From NCBI RefSeq assembly GCF_001553605.1, contig NZ_CP014229.1, positions 3,438,501-3,502,500 on the forward strand: 64,000 nt of DNA, given 5' to 3'. The notes under the pieces are model-generated. The model was not told the DNA's origin and searched no databases. It saw only the letters and a list, made by a program, of their open reading frames with translations. The DNA is from Desulfovibrio fairfieldensis (GTDB lineage: Bacteria; Desulfobacterota; Desulfovibrionia; Desulfovibrionales; Desulfovibrionaceae). Below, piece by piece: positions 44,073 through 52,138 of the stretch. Each line of letters starts with the position of its first letter. Position 1 is the stretch's first letter. A program made the translations under genes and the position numbers.

Positions 44073-44948
44073 ATGGGGCGTCTGCGTTTTGCCCATATCC
44101 GGCGTTTGCGCGGCCTTGTTCCGGCCCTGCTGGTTCCGCTGATGCTGGCGGCCCTGCTCGCACCGGCTGTGCTGCCGCTCTGCGCGGCCAATGCGGCCTT
44201 CAAGCCGCCGCAGTGCCGGGGGGCGGGCATGCCCGCCGACGCCCCTCTCTTTTATTTGGAGCTGATGTCCCATGACGACGCCCAAAAAGCGCGGGAGCTG
44301 GAGAGCCTGAAGTACGACGAGGAGCGAAAAGAGCGGGAGTCCGGCCGTAAGGCAAAGAAGGACGCATCCGGGCAGTCCGCTGAAGCGGCCCGGCTTGCGG
44401 CGAGCATCCGGCGGGTGGGAACGCCCGAGGCCCGCATCGGGGTGGAAGAAGCCAAGGAACACTGGAGAGAACTGGAAATCATGACCGTTCTGCCTCTTGA
44501 CCCGAAGCGGCTCACGGCGGCGTATGAAAAAAGGGAAGACTGGCCACGGCAGCAGCAGTTGGAATCCGCGTATCATGGCGAAACCCGCAATATCGTCCCC
44601 ACGGATCTCAACCATGACGGCATCATGGATTTCATGCTCAACGAAGACCCGCTCTTGAATCTATGGGCCAGTCAGCTTTTTCTGGGTTGCGGGGATAATT
44701 TCTACACCCCGCTCGGTTTTTTCAGCGCGGGCTACAGCCCTGCTTCAGGCCCGGCGGTGACGGTCAAACAACGCAGTATCGACGGTCGCTCCTGGGACGC
44801 TTTCCACGTCGTCGCCCCGGATTTGCCCATAGGCTTGGAAGGCTCCTGCGAGTCTGACGAGCCGTTGCGCCATTGGGCGGAACGCGTCATTGCCTTTGAC
44901 CCGGCCAGGGGCGTCTACCGCGAAATTTCCGTCAAGCCTTTGCCCTGA
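44073..44948 (+). CDS. Secreted protein of unknown function
   Basis: 291 aa. N-terminal signal peptide: positive start, hydrophobic GLVPALLVPLMLAALLAPAVLPL, likely cleaved after CAANA. A charged helical patch (KARELESLKYDEERKERESGRKAKKDA) follows at about 70-100, then a compact domain with TDLNHDGIMDFML, which has the look of a calcium-binding D-x-N-x-D-G loop. Two Cys pairs could form disulfides. No known family recognised. Stands alone and converges on thiF, 13 nt apart. Confidence 0.7.
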   Translation: MGRLRFAHIRRLRGLVPALLVPLMLAALLAPAVLPLCAANAAFKPPQCRGAGMPADAPLFYLELMSHDDAQKARELESLKYDEERKERESGRKAKKDASGQSAEAARLAASIRRVGTPEARIGVEEAKEHWRELEIMTVLPLDPKRLTAAYEKREDWPRQQQLESAYHGETRNIVPTDLNHDGIMDFMLNEDPLLNLWASQLFLGCGDNFYTPLGFFSAGYSPASGPAVTVKQRSIDGRSWDAFHVVAPDLPIGLEGSCESDEPLRHWAERVIAFDPARGVYREISVKPLP

Positions 44949-44961
44949 CCGCGGCACACCT

Positions 44962-45570
44962 CTATCCTTCCTCCCCCAAAATAAATTCCAGCACGGCGTC
45001 GGCCAGCAGGGCCGCGGCTTGGGTGACACGCGGGGCCAGGGGCGGGGCCGCGAGCACGTCGGTGGTAAAGTCCCCGACCAGGGTCAGGCGGCCCAGGCGG
45101 CGTTTCTGCATGGGGGGGCCGCCGTAGCCGCCCATGCCCGAGGCGCTGGCCACCATGCGCCCGTCCAGCAGGGCACGCTCCACCAGCATGGTTTTGGCTT
45201 CCGGATCGTCCAGGGCTTCCACCCAGATCGGGCAGGAGGGCAGGATTTCCGGCAGATCGGCGGGGCCCAGGCGCAGCCGCCGCGTCTCCACCCGGATGTC
45301 CGGATTGAGCTCGCGCAGTAACTCAGCCAGGGCTTCCACCTTGGGGCTTCCCAGATGGCGCGGCCAGAACTGCTGGCGGTTGAGATTGGACGGCTCCACC
45401 ACGTCGTCATCAACCAGCAGCAGATCCTCCACCCCGCAACGTGCCAGCATGAGCGCCGCATTGGAGCCCAGGCCGCCGGCCCCGGCCAGGCCCACGCGCG
45501 CGGCGCGCAGCCTGGCCAGTTGTTCCGGAGTGAAATAGCGGGCCAGACCCCGGCGCAGGCTGTTGATCAT
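44962..45570 (-). CDS. thiF: ThiF family 2 adenylyltransferase
   Basis: 202 aa. GLAGAGGLGSNAALMLARCG is the ATP-binding loop; LLLVDDDVVEPSNLNRQQF binds ATP with its Arg/Asn; KVEALAELLRELNP and VEALDDPEAKTML follow. The CxxC zinc motif of MoeB/ThiF-I is missing, which fits the shorter family-2 ThiF of clostridia and Desulfovibrio. It adenylates the C-terminus of ThiS in thiazole synthesis. It lies downstream of the decayed decarboxylase and is cut off from thiS-thiG-thiH by a terminator, so its own promoter is needed. Confidence 0.85.
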   Translation of the reverse strand: MINSLRRGLARYFTPEQLARLRAARVGLAGAGGLGSNAALMLARCGVEDLLLVDDDVVEPSNLNRQQFWPRHLGSPKVEALAELLRELNPDIRVETRRLRLGPADLPEILPSCPIWVEALDDPEAKTMLVERALLDGRMVASASGMGGYGGPPMQKRRLGRLTLVGDFTTDVLAAPPLAPRVTQAAALLADAVLEFILGEEG

Positions 45571-45612
45571 GGGTGTTTCCTTATTGCGTTGTGCGGGGAG
45601 GCTTCGTGAGGT

Positions 45613-46644
45613 TCAGCCACACAGGAATTCCCCGGCTTCCGGATGGTTGGAAAAACCGTGCGGACTCAGCGCGGCGGCATACGCGCCCGCGTTTTCAAAA
45701 ATCAGCATATTGCCTACAACGGCGTTTTCCAGAACGACGTCTCTGGCCACAGTATCCATGCCGGTGCACAGATTGCCGTAGATGGTCACTATTTCAGCGG
45801 GCGCGGGCAGGCCGAGGGCTTTGGGAACATATGTACCGCGTCCGCTTCACAAGGGTTCGCAAGGTCCGGCGTATGCCGGTTCAAGCGGCAGGGCCTCAAA
45901 CAGGCCCGCAATGGCCGGACGCAGAAAATGATTGAGCAGGCCCGCCGCGATGACGAAAGTTTTGCCTCGCGAGCGCTTGATGTCAACAATACGGGTGACG
46001 AAGACGCCCGCATCGCCCACCAGAAAACGTCCGCTTTCCACATAGCGGCGCGCCGGAACCGGACCGTCTTGCGGAATAAGCCGCAGCAGGCCCGCCAGAT
46101 GTCCGCGAAGCCGTTCCATGTTCAGGGATCGCATTTCCCCGGCGTAGGGAATGCCGAGGCCGCCGCCGAAGTCGATAAACTCAAGGGGCAGGCCGGGCCG
46201 CATGGCCGGGCAGGGGCCCGGCCCATAGGAAAAATCCGGATTGACGCGCAGGCCCACCGCGCACGTCATGTTCCGGCTTGCGCAGATGGCGTCGATCCTT
46301 TGCAGCTCGGTATAGGAATCAGCGATAATCAGGCATTTATCCAACGTTTCCCGCAGATCGTCATCGCTTTTACCGGGGGCTGAAAACAGGATTTTTTCCC
46401 TGGGAACGCCCAGAGCATGCGCCGTGAGCACCTCATTTTTCGAGGCCGCGTCAATGCCCGCACCGCAATCCGCCATATGCCGGCAGATTTCGCGGTTGCT
46501 GTTGCACTTCATGGAATACAGGATGTCGAAGCCGCTGAAGATGTCCCGCAGCCGGGCGATCCGCCCGGATATCGCTTTTCTGTCATAGACATACAGCGGG
46601 AAGCCATGCCGCTTCAGAAGAATTTCCAGATCCGGCGTCCGCAT
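45613..46644 (-). pseudogene. Decayed PLP-dependent decarboxylase (LysA/ODC type)
   Basis: Fold-type-III PLP decarboxylase. The N-terminus has PLYVYDRKAISGRIARL, DILYSMKCNSN with the PLP Lys, and AASKNEVLTA; later EFIDFGGGLGIPY and GRFLVGDAGVF. Two defects are visible. The segment that should link LRVNPDF to EFIDFGGG (with the HVHLGSQ-type strand) is missing, an in-frame loss of very roughly 60 residues. An in-frame TGA after AYAGPCEPL stops the protein, although the same frame continues for about 80 residues through the catalytic-Cys motif YGNLCTGMD and FENAGAYAAALS. It lies between thiH and thiF and is not a thiamine gene. Confidence 0.8.
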
Positions 46645-46660
46645 GGGTGCAATCCTGGTC

Positions 46661-46867
46661 TAGAGCGGACTCCCTTTGAAACGCTTTGCGTTTCAAAGGG
46701 GGCATTCCGGAAAAAACGCGGTTTTTTCCGGAATCCACGCCGCGTTGCTCTCGATGCCTGTACGCCCTTTGGGCTACAGGCACGGCCTTACGGGCCGCGT
46801 TGGGTCGGTCCTCGCGGCGCGCCTCACCGTGTTCGGGGCTAGAGCATTTCAAAGTTGAAATGTTCTA
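46661..46867. repeat. Palindromic intergenic repeat, TAGAGC family, most complete copy
   Basis: 207 bp of nested hairpins: 13-bp CCCTTTGAAACGC stem (46672-46700), 14-bp ATTCCGGAAAAAAC stem (46704-46734), TGCCTGTA-CGCCC...GGGC-TACAGGCA (46755-46782), and 11-bp AGAGCATTTCA stem (46841-46866). Starts TAGAGC and ends GTTCTA. No coding frame. It separates the thiH terminator from the decayed decarboxylase. Confidence 0.65.
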
Positions 46868-46868
46868 A

Positions 46869-46908
46869 AAACGGCGTGTGCACGGAAAGAGTCCACGAAC
46901 ACGCCGTT
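46869..46908 (-). terminator. Terminator after thiH
   Basis: 11-bp stem AAACGGCGTGT / ACACGCCGTTT. On the minus strand a run of T follows (GTTTTTAG), 11 nt after the thiH stop. It ends the thi operon before the repeat. Confidence 0.75.
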
Positions 46909-46918
46909 TGCTGAACGA

Positions 46919-48034
46919 TTATGCCGCCGGGTCTTCCCAATCCTTGATCACCGCCTGATAACCAATGCCCGCCAGAGCGGAACTCATCTGTTCCAGGCTG
47001 CGGTGGTCGGTGATCTCGAACTGGCCGGGGTTGTGCATGTCCTCCGTGGCCCGGCCGCCCACGGCCGTGGACACCCCGGCGGACACGCGGGTGACGCCCA
47101 GGGGCACCAGATGATCGCGCATGAAGGCGCTTTCGCGGCTGGAGCAGGTGATGCCCGCGCGCGGCAAAAAGCAACGCGTCGCGGTGACGTACTGCACCAG
47201 ATGGCGGTCGTCCACCGCATGTTGCACGTCGAAGTCGCCTTCGTGCGGGCAGATGCGCGGGATGGACACGCTCACGTCCACGCCGGGGAAATTGCGTTGC
47301 AGCCACCAGGCATGCAGGCCCGTGCCGAAGGCGTCCTGTTCGAAAGATTCCAGGCCCAGCAACGCGCCCACGCCCAGAGAGCGCATGCCCGCGCGCGCGG
47401 CGCGTTCCGGCGCGTTGAGGCGGAAGCCGTAGTCGTGCTTGGGGCCCACGGGATGCAGCCATGCGTAGAGTTCGGGATTGTAGGTCTCCTGGAACATGGT
47501 CATGGAGTCCACGCCCGCTTCCACCAGCAGGGAATATTCCTCCACGGTGAGGGAATAGACCTCAACGCCCACGGAGGCGAACAGCGGCTTGATCCGCCGC
47601 GCCACCGAGGCGATGTATTCCGGCGAGGAGAGCTTGGGCGCGTCGCCCGTGAGCAGCAGGATATGCTGAAAGCCCATCTCCGCGATGGACTTGGCCTCGG
47701 CATAGGCTTCTTCCACGCTGAGATGGCGGCGCGGCTGCTTGTTTTTGGCGTTGAAGCCGCAATAGCGGCACTGATTGGTGCACACGTCGGAAATGTACAA
47801 CGGCGTGAAAATGTTCACGGCCCTGCCGAAATAGCGCAGGGTCAGGTCATGGGCCTTGCGGGCCAGGGCTTCGAGGCATTCCCCGGCGGCGGGCGAGAGC
47901 AGGGTCAGAAAGTCGGCGGGCTGCAGCACGTCCTTGTCCAGTACGGCCAGCACCTTGGCCGGGGTGACGTCGGCCACGCCCCCGGCCCGGCGCTCGGCGG
48001 GCCAGGCCCGCAAAAATTCCTGAAAATTTTCCAT
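46919..48034 (-). CDS. thiH: 2-iminoacetate synthase ThiH
   Basis: 371 aa. Radical-SAM motif CTNQCRYC (Cx3Cx2C) preceded by VNIFTPLYISDV, then HILLLTGDAPKLSS, ETYNPELYAWLHPVGPKHDYGFRLNAPERAARAGMRSLGVGALLGL and VSVSIPRICPHEG. It cleaves tyrosine to dehydroglycine and p-cresol for the thiazole ring and is oxygen-sensitive, fitting an anaerobe. It starts 12 nt after thiG, so translation is probably coupled. Confidence 0.96.
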   Translation of the reverse strand: MENFQEFLRAWPAERRAGGVADVTPAKVLAVLDKDVLQPADFLTLLSPAAGECLEALARKAHDLTLRYFGRAVNIFTPLYISDVCTNQCRYCGFNAKNKQPRRHLSVEEAYAEAKSIAEMGFQHILLLTGDAPKLSSPEYIASVARRIKPLFASVGVEVYSLTVEEYSLLVEAGVDSMTMFQETYNPELYAWLHPVGPKHDYGFRLNAPERAARAGMRSLGVGALLGLESFEQDAFGTGLHAWWLQRNFPGVDVSVSIPRICPHEGDFDVQHAVDDRHLVQYVTATRCFLPRAGITCSSRESAFMRDHLVPLGVTRVSAGVSTAVGGRATEDMHNPGQFEITDHRSLEQMSSALAGIGYQAVIKDWEDPAA

Positions 48035-48046
48035 CTGGCATATCCC

Positions 48047-48817
48047 CTATCGCAGAAATCCCGTCAACGGCGACGATGCCTCAGCTCCCCCGCCCCGCGC
48101 CATAACCGCGCCGGCTCCGGCCAGCCAGGCGTTGCGTCCGGCTTCCACGGCGGCCCTGAAGGCACCGGCCATGCGCACGGGATCGTCGGAAGAGGCAATG
48201 GCCGTGTTCACCAGGCAGGCCGCCGCGCCCATCTCCATGGCCTCGCAGGCCTGGGAGGGACGTCCGATGCCCGCATCCACCACCACGGGCAGATCCAGCT
48301 CCTCAATGAGGATGGCGATCATTTCCCTGGTGCGCAGGCCCCGGTTGGTGCCGATGGGCGCGCCCAGCGGCATGACCGCCGAGGCACCGGCCTCCGCGCA
48401 GGCGCGGGCCACGTAAAGATCCGGATTGATATAGGGCAGCACGGTGAAGCCTTCCTTGACCAGAATTTCCGTGGCCTTGGCGGTTTCATAGCCGTCGGGC
48501 AGCAGGTGGCGGGTGTCGGAAATGACCTCGATCTTGACCCAGTCGCCGCAGCCCGCGGCGCGGGCCAGACGGGCCAGGCGCACGGCCTCATCGGCGGTGC
48601 GCGCCCCCGAAGTGTTGGGCAGCAGGCGCATGGTCTTGGGAATATGGCCCATGATGCCCTGCTGGCCTTTTTCCACCCGCCGCATGGCCACGGTGATGAC
48701 TTCCGCGCCGCTGGCCTCGGCCACCGCCGGAATCAGACTGTCGGCGCTGTATTTGCCCGTGCCGATGAACAGACGGCTTTTAAGGGTCACGCCGCCGACC
48801 ACAAAGGGATCATTCAT
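48047..48817 (-). CDS. thiG: Thiazole synthase ThiG
   Basis: 256 aa. [50 protein letters not shown] with the substrate-binding Lys, [14 protein letters not shown] and [31 protein letters not shown]. Condenses DXP, dehydroglycine and the ThiS thiocarboxylate. 98 nt after thiS, with a hairpin in that spacer. Confidence 0.96.
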   Translation of the reverse strand: MNDPFVVGGVTLKSRLFIGTGKYSADSLIPAVAEASGAEVITVAMRRVEKGQQGIMGHIPKTMRLLPNTSGARTADEAVRLARLARAAGCGDWVKIEVISDTRHLLPDGYETAKATEILVKEGFTVLPYINPDLYVARACAEAGASAVMPLGAPIGTNRGLRTREMIAILIEELDLPVVVDAGIGRPSQACEAMEMGAAACLVNTAIASSDDPVRMAGAFRAAVEAGRNAWLAGAGAVMARGGGAEASSPLTGFLR

Positions 48818-48858
48818 ATCTTTCTCCGTCAGGATGTTCTGATGTCGGAAAAGGGAAA

Positions 48859-48915
48859 AACGGCTTCAACCTCTCCCATCGGACCGTGCCGCCCGCGGGA
48901 AAAGAGAAAGCCGTT
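48859..48915 (-). terminator. Hairpin between thiS and thiG
   Basis: 8-bp stem AACGGCTT/AAGCCGTT with a 41-nt interior; on the minus strand it is followed by TTTTCCC directly after the thiS stop. May partly stop transcription or fix the mRNA end so that ThiS is made in excess of ThiG; the function is inferred. Confidence 0.4.
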
Positions 48916-49116
48916 CTAGCCGCCGCCCACAAACTGCACAATTTCGAGCACGTCGCCGCCGTGCAGTTGCGTGGCCGCGAAAGCGTCGGCGGGGACAATG
49001 TTCCCGTTGTGCTCCACGACCACGGTCTTGGGGTCATGACCGCGCGTTTGCAGCAGATCCGCCACGCTGGCGGCCTCCGTGCAGGTTTCGGTTTCGCCGT
49101 TGACGATCACATCCAT
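48916..49116 (-). CDS. thiS: Sulfur carrier protein ThiS
   Basis: 66 aa, ubiquitin-like. MDVIVNGETE at the start, TVVVEHNGNIVPADAFAATQL, GDVLEIVQFVGGG with the terminal Gly-Gly that is adenylated by ThiF and thiocarboxylated. Start chosen at 49116, which has GGGAGG eight nt upstream; a longer frame is not family-like. First gene behind the TPP riboswitch. Confidence 0.94.
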   Translation of the reverse strand: MDVIVNGETETCTEAASVADLLQTRGHDPKTVVVEHNGNIVPADAFAATQLHGGDVLEIVQFVGGG

Positions 49117-49140
49117 GTCGAACCTCCCGAAAACAAAAAA

Positions 49141-49168
49141 AGCCCGCGGACCGGAATGTCTGCGGGCG
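49141..49168 (-). terminator. Terminator in the TPP riboswitch expression platform
   Basis: On the minus strand GCCCGC...GCGGGC closes a hairpin with inner GAC/GTC pairs, directly followed by seven T. It lies between the aptamer and the thiS ribosome site, as expected for ligand-controlled early termination. Confidence 0.8.
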
Positions 49169-49196
49169 AGCGCGAACCTGCGGCGGCAGGTCGGCC

Positions 49197-49312
49197 AGCT
49201 TCCCTTCGTCAGCACTATCTGCGTCAGGTGCAGAGCCGCGCGTTTGCGCGGTTCTAGGGGTCAGGGCGCTAACACCCTTTCTCAGCCGTAAAGGCTCCCC
49301 CAGCCGGTAGGA
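49197..49312 (-). promoter_or_regulatory. TPP riboswitch (THI element)
   Basis: Minus strand: GGGGGAGCC ... ACGGCTGAGA (pyrimidine-sensing helix), GGGTG...CCC stem, GAACC, then after an inserted hairpin (GCGC-AAA-CGCGC region) ACCTGA, CGCAGATAGTGCTG and ACGAAGGGAAGC (diphosphate-sensing helix and the closing strand). These are the conserved THI-box words in order. The insertion between GAACC and ACCTGA lengthens the side helix. A terminator follows (49141-49168), so it should switch transcription of thiSGH off when TPP is plentiful. Confidence 0.92.
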
Positions 49313-49359
49313 AAAACGATAGTCTCTGCGCCGCAAGAATGCAAGGGATGTTTACGCAC

Positions 49360-49440
49360 TTCAGGCAGCGCACGAAAGGCTGGTTTTTCTGGATCATCAC
49401 GGCATGTAGCGATGGCAGGAACATAGCATTATAGATGTCT
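49360..49440 (+). repeat. Partial GCTGGCAAGG-family repeat upstream of the thi operon
   Basis: Matches the right half of the 52877-53060 repeat: AAAGGCTGGTTTTTCTGGATCATCACGGCA ... TCTGCCCT. Reading minus, it contains TATAAT (49433-49428) about 115 nt before the riboswitch; no -35 word stands at the right distance. The repeat ends 4 nt before the flippase stop codon. Confidence 0.5.
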
Positions 49441-49443
49441 GCC

Positions 49444-50991
49444 CTACGCACCCCGGCGGGATTTTTTCAGGCGGATGAACAGCTCGCGCAATTCCCGGCG
49501 GGAAAGGCCCAGCACCTGGGGCACGGCCAGGCAGAGGCCCAGGCAGAGCAGGCTGTAAAGCACGCCGGAAATGAAGAAGCGGCGGAAGGAGTCCAGATCG
49601 CCGAAGCCCAGATCGATGGTCAGCTCGCGGCAGGCAAAGGCCAGCAGCAGCAGAGCGGCAAGGCTCCAGATCTGATGGGCGAAATTGCGCCAGAAGTTCA
49701 GGGGAATGAAGCGCGAGGCCAGCCAGAGATACAAATTCACGGTCAGGCATTGCACGCACACGGTTTTCAGGGCCAGGCCCACAGCCCCGAGGTTGAGGCC
49801 CAACAGGTCCGGCGGGGCCAGCAGAAACCAGGCCGTGGCAAAGCCGTACACGCACTCCAGGGCCGCGATATTGCGCAGCACGCGGGTGCGCCCCGTGGCG
49901 TGAAAGACCGAGCCGGCCAGCTGGCCGTAAGCTTGGTGCAAGGGATAGAGGGCCATGATCTGCACGGGCAGGATGGCCGCCGTGAATTCCGCGCCGCCGA
50001 AGATGTTCACCAGGGCCGGGCCCTCGGCCAGGGTAAAGCAGGAAAAATAGGCCGCCACCACGTAAAGCAGGGGGGCGAAACGGGTCAGCAGCCGGGCCAT
50101 GGCCACGCGGTCCTTCTGGCCCCAGGCGATGGAAAGCTCGCGCATGATCAGGGGGGTCATGGCGGAGACAAAAAGAAAACAGGCCATGCTGACTTTCTGG
50201 GACAGGGCGAAGAAGCCCTGTTCCGCGCTGCCGTCAAACCATTGCAGCAGCCAGCGCTCGGCGGTGAGCAGCAGAAAGGAAAGCAGGGCCTGGACGAAAA
50301 GCGGGTGACTGTAGTCGAAAAATTCGCGGCAATAGGCCCGGTTCTGCGCCTTGCTCAGATGGAAGCGCAGGCTTTCCTCGCGCTCGCGCCAGTGGCGGCG
50401 CGTGACCAGCCAGTAGCCCAGGGCCGTGGCCCCGAGCATGAGATATTGCTGGGCGAAGAGGCTGTGGATGTTCAGCCAGTCGCCCCAGAACAGCACGCCC
50501 AGCAGAGCCACGGCCAGCAGGGAGATCACGGTGCGCACCATTTCCGAGGAGACTGTGGCCCCCACGGCGTCGTTCATGGAGCGCAGCACCCGGCCCCACC
50601 AGGTCAGAAAAGCCCAGAGCGCGGCCAGGGGCGCGAGCCAGAGCGGCACGTCGGGCATGAGCAGCCCCCCCACCGGCGGAATCAGCATGCAGAGGGCGGC
50701 CAACAGGCTGATCAGGGCCACCAGCAGGCTGATGCGGAAGTAAAAGCCGATAAGGCCGGTTTCGTTCTGGCGGCGGGACAGGGCGTTGTAAAAGCAGGTG
50801 GAGGTGCCCATGTCCAGAAAGCCGGAAAGCTGCTGAAAGAGATTGGTGGCAAAGCTGTAGTTGCCGTACATGCGCGGGCCGAGAGCGCGCGGCAGAATGG
50901 CCTCCATGGCCAGGTACACCGGCACGGAAGCCACGTTGGCCAGCAGCTTGAAGGCATAGCGGCGGGCCAGGGTGGGCGTGGAGCTTTGCAT
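49444..50991 (-). CDS. Polysaccharide flippase (Wzx/MATE-type)
   Basis: 515 aa with about 12-14 membrane helices. LARRYAFKLLANVASVPVYLAMEAILPRALGPRMYGNYSFA is the typical start of oligosaccharide exporters, then two halves with paired helices, and a basic C-terminus (LRELFIRLKKSRRGA). It would move lipid-linked oligosaccharides across the inner membrane. No Wzy or glycosyltransferase stands next to it. Its 3' end faces the thi regulatory region. Confidence 0.82.
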   Translation of the reverse strand: MQSSTPTLARRYAFKLLANVASVPVYLAMEAILPRALGPRMYGNYSFATNLFQQLSGFLDMGTSTCFYNALSRRQNETGLIGFYFRISLLVALISLLAALCMLIPPVGGLLMPDVPLWLAPLAALWAFLTWWGRVLRSMNDAVGATVSSEMVRTVISLLAVALLGVLFWGDWLNIHSLFAQQYLMLGATALGYWLVTRRHWREREESLRFHLSKAQNRAYCREFFDYSHPLFVQALLSFLLLTAERWLLQWFDGSAEQGFFALSQKVSMACFLFVSAMTPLIMRELSIAWGQKDRVAMARLLTRFAPLLYVVAAYFSCFTLAEGPALVNIFGGAEFTAAILPVQIMALYPLHQAYGQLAGSVFHATGRTRVLRNIAALECVYGFATAWFLLAPPDLLGLNLGAVGLALKTVCVQCLTVNLYLWLASRFIPLNFWRNFAHQIWSLAALLLLAFACRELTIDLGFGDLDSFRRFFISGVLYSLLCLGLCLAVPQVLGLSRRELRELFIRLKKSRRGA

Positions 50992-51120
50992 GCGGGCAAT
51001 CTACACATTTTCTCAAAAAGCCTAAAGGGCTTTTTGCGCAAAGCGCCGTCGCCCGGCCGCGCCCGTAGCGGCGGGAACCGGGCCGGGAAGCGGCGGATTT
51101 TTTGCGGTGGGAGGAAAATC

Positions 51121-51149
51121 TTGACATTGGTTCGTGGGCGAACTAATTT
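51121..51149 (+). promoter_or_regulatory. Promoter of the marR operon
   Basis: TTGACA (51121-51126), 17-nt spacer, TAATTT (51144-51149). The left arm of the operator overlaps the spacer and -10, so binding would block RNA polymerase. Confidence 0.7.
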
Positions 51150-51176
51150 GGCTGCACGGGTTAGTTCGCCCACGAA
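51131..51176. promoter_or_regulatory. Perfect 16-bp inverted repeat: MarR operator
   Basis: TTCGTGGGCGAACTAA (51131-51146) and TTAGTTCGCCCACGAA (51161-51176), perfect, 14-nt spacer. Each arm itself is a short palindrome (TTCG-N4-CGAA), so two dimers could sit side by side. It straddles the transcription start, 20 nt upstream of the marR ATG. Confidence 0.8.
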
Positions 51177-51196
51177 TAAACTGGAGTGGCAAGATT

Positions 51197-51667
51197 ATGG
51201 AACAGAGTACGGATGCCGTCATCGCCCTGGCCGCCGCCGTGCGCGAGCAGGCCAACGCCTTTTTGCTCAGGGCTTTGGCCGAACGCGGCGTCACGGATCT
51301 GCTGCCCGCCCACGGCGCGGTGCTGCACGCGCTGTTCCGCCAGGGCCCCCTGAGCATGAGCGCCCTGGCGGAGGCCATCGACAGGCGGAAAAACACCGTC
51401 ACCGGCCTGATCAAAACCCTGGAAGAGCGGGGCTATTGCCGCCGGGAGCCCGATCCCGCGGACGCGCGGGTGCAGCGCATCGTGCTGACCGCCAGGGGCG
51501 AGGGCCTGCGCGGCATGCAGGAGGAAATCTCCGCTGCCATGTTGCGTACGGCTTGGCGCGGCATGGACCGGGAAGAGCGGGAGGCCTGCGTCAGGGGCCT
51601 TTGCGCTGTACTGGAAAATCTGAAACGGGACGCAATGCTCCCGCCGCAAGGAGAATGTCATGAGTAA
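51197..51667 (+). CDS. MarR family transcriptional regulator
   Basis: 156 aa. Winged helix: HGAVLHALFRQGPLSMSALAEAIDRRKNTVTGLIKTLEERGYCRREPDPADARVQRIVLT, with the family's D.R wing (DARVQRIVLT). The ATG has GTGGCAAGATT upstream; a longer frame lacks support. It should bind the inverted repeat before it and repress its own operon, being released by a ligand or oxidant. It overlaps the next gene by 8 nt. Confidence 0.9.
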   Translation: MEQSTDAVIALAAAVREQANAFLLRALAERGVTDLLPAHGAVLHALFRQGPLSMSALAEAIDRRKNTVTGLIKTLEERGYCRREPDPADARVQRIVLTARGEGLRGMQEEISAAMLRTAWRGMDREEREACVRGLCAVLENLKRDAMLPPQGECHE

Positions 51668-52073
51668 GGAATTGCAGGAAATTTCGCGGATTCTGTCGGA
51701 AACGCCCATGTGCTTCATCGCCACCATGGACGGCACGCAGCCCAGAGTGCGGGCTTTTCAGTTCCAGTTTGAGCAGGACGGAAAGCTCTGGTTCTGCACG
51801 GCCAGAAACAAGGATGTGTTCAAGCAGTTGCAGGCCAATCCGGCGGTGGAAATCTGCGCCGTGAAGCAGGACATGACCTGGCTGCGCCTGACGGGCAAGA
51901 TGGCGCTGGCGGACGACATGGCCGTGAAGGAGCGCGTCCTGGCTGCCCGGCCGCTGATCAAGGGCATCTACGGCAGCGCGGACAACCCGGTGTTCGCCTC
52001 GCTTTGCCTTGAACACGGCGAATACGTCATTGCCGATTTTTCCGGCAATCCGCCCCGCAAGGGCACGTTTTAA
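51660..52073 (+). CDS. Pyridoxamine 5'-phosphate oxidase-like flavoprotein
   Basis: 137 aa, split-barrel FMN-binding fold: ISRILSETPMCFIATMDGTQPRVRAFQFQFEQDGKLWFCTARNKDVFKQLQANPAVEIC. Such small proteins are flavin reductase- or F420/FMN-dependent detoxifying enzymes. It overlaps marR and is likely its main target. Start ATG with AAGGAGAATGTC upstream. Confidence 0.8.
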   Translation: MSKELQEISRILSETPMCFIATMDGTQPRVRAFQFQFEQDGKLWFCTARNKDVFKQLQANPAVEICAVKQDMTWLRLTGKMALADDMAVKERVLAARPLIKGIYGSADNPVFASLCLEHGEYVIADFSGNPPRKGTF

Positions 52074-52138
52074 CCGCAACAAAGGCGCGCGGCTCCTGCC
52101 TTGACGCCGGAACCGCGCGCGTATCCGAAGGAACAGCC

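Noticed and set aside
45847..45849. In-frame TGA in the decarboxylase as selenocysteine
   Set aside because: The catalytic Cys is encoded further on as TGC, the gene also lacks an internal block, and no SECIS-like hairpin stood out after the TGA.
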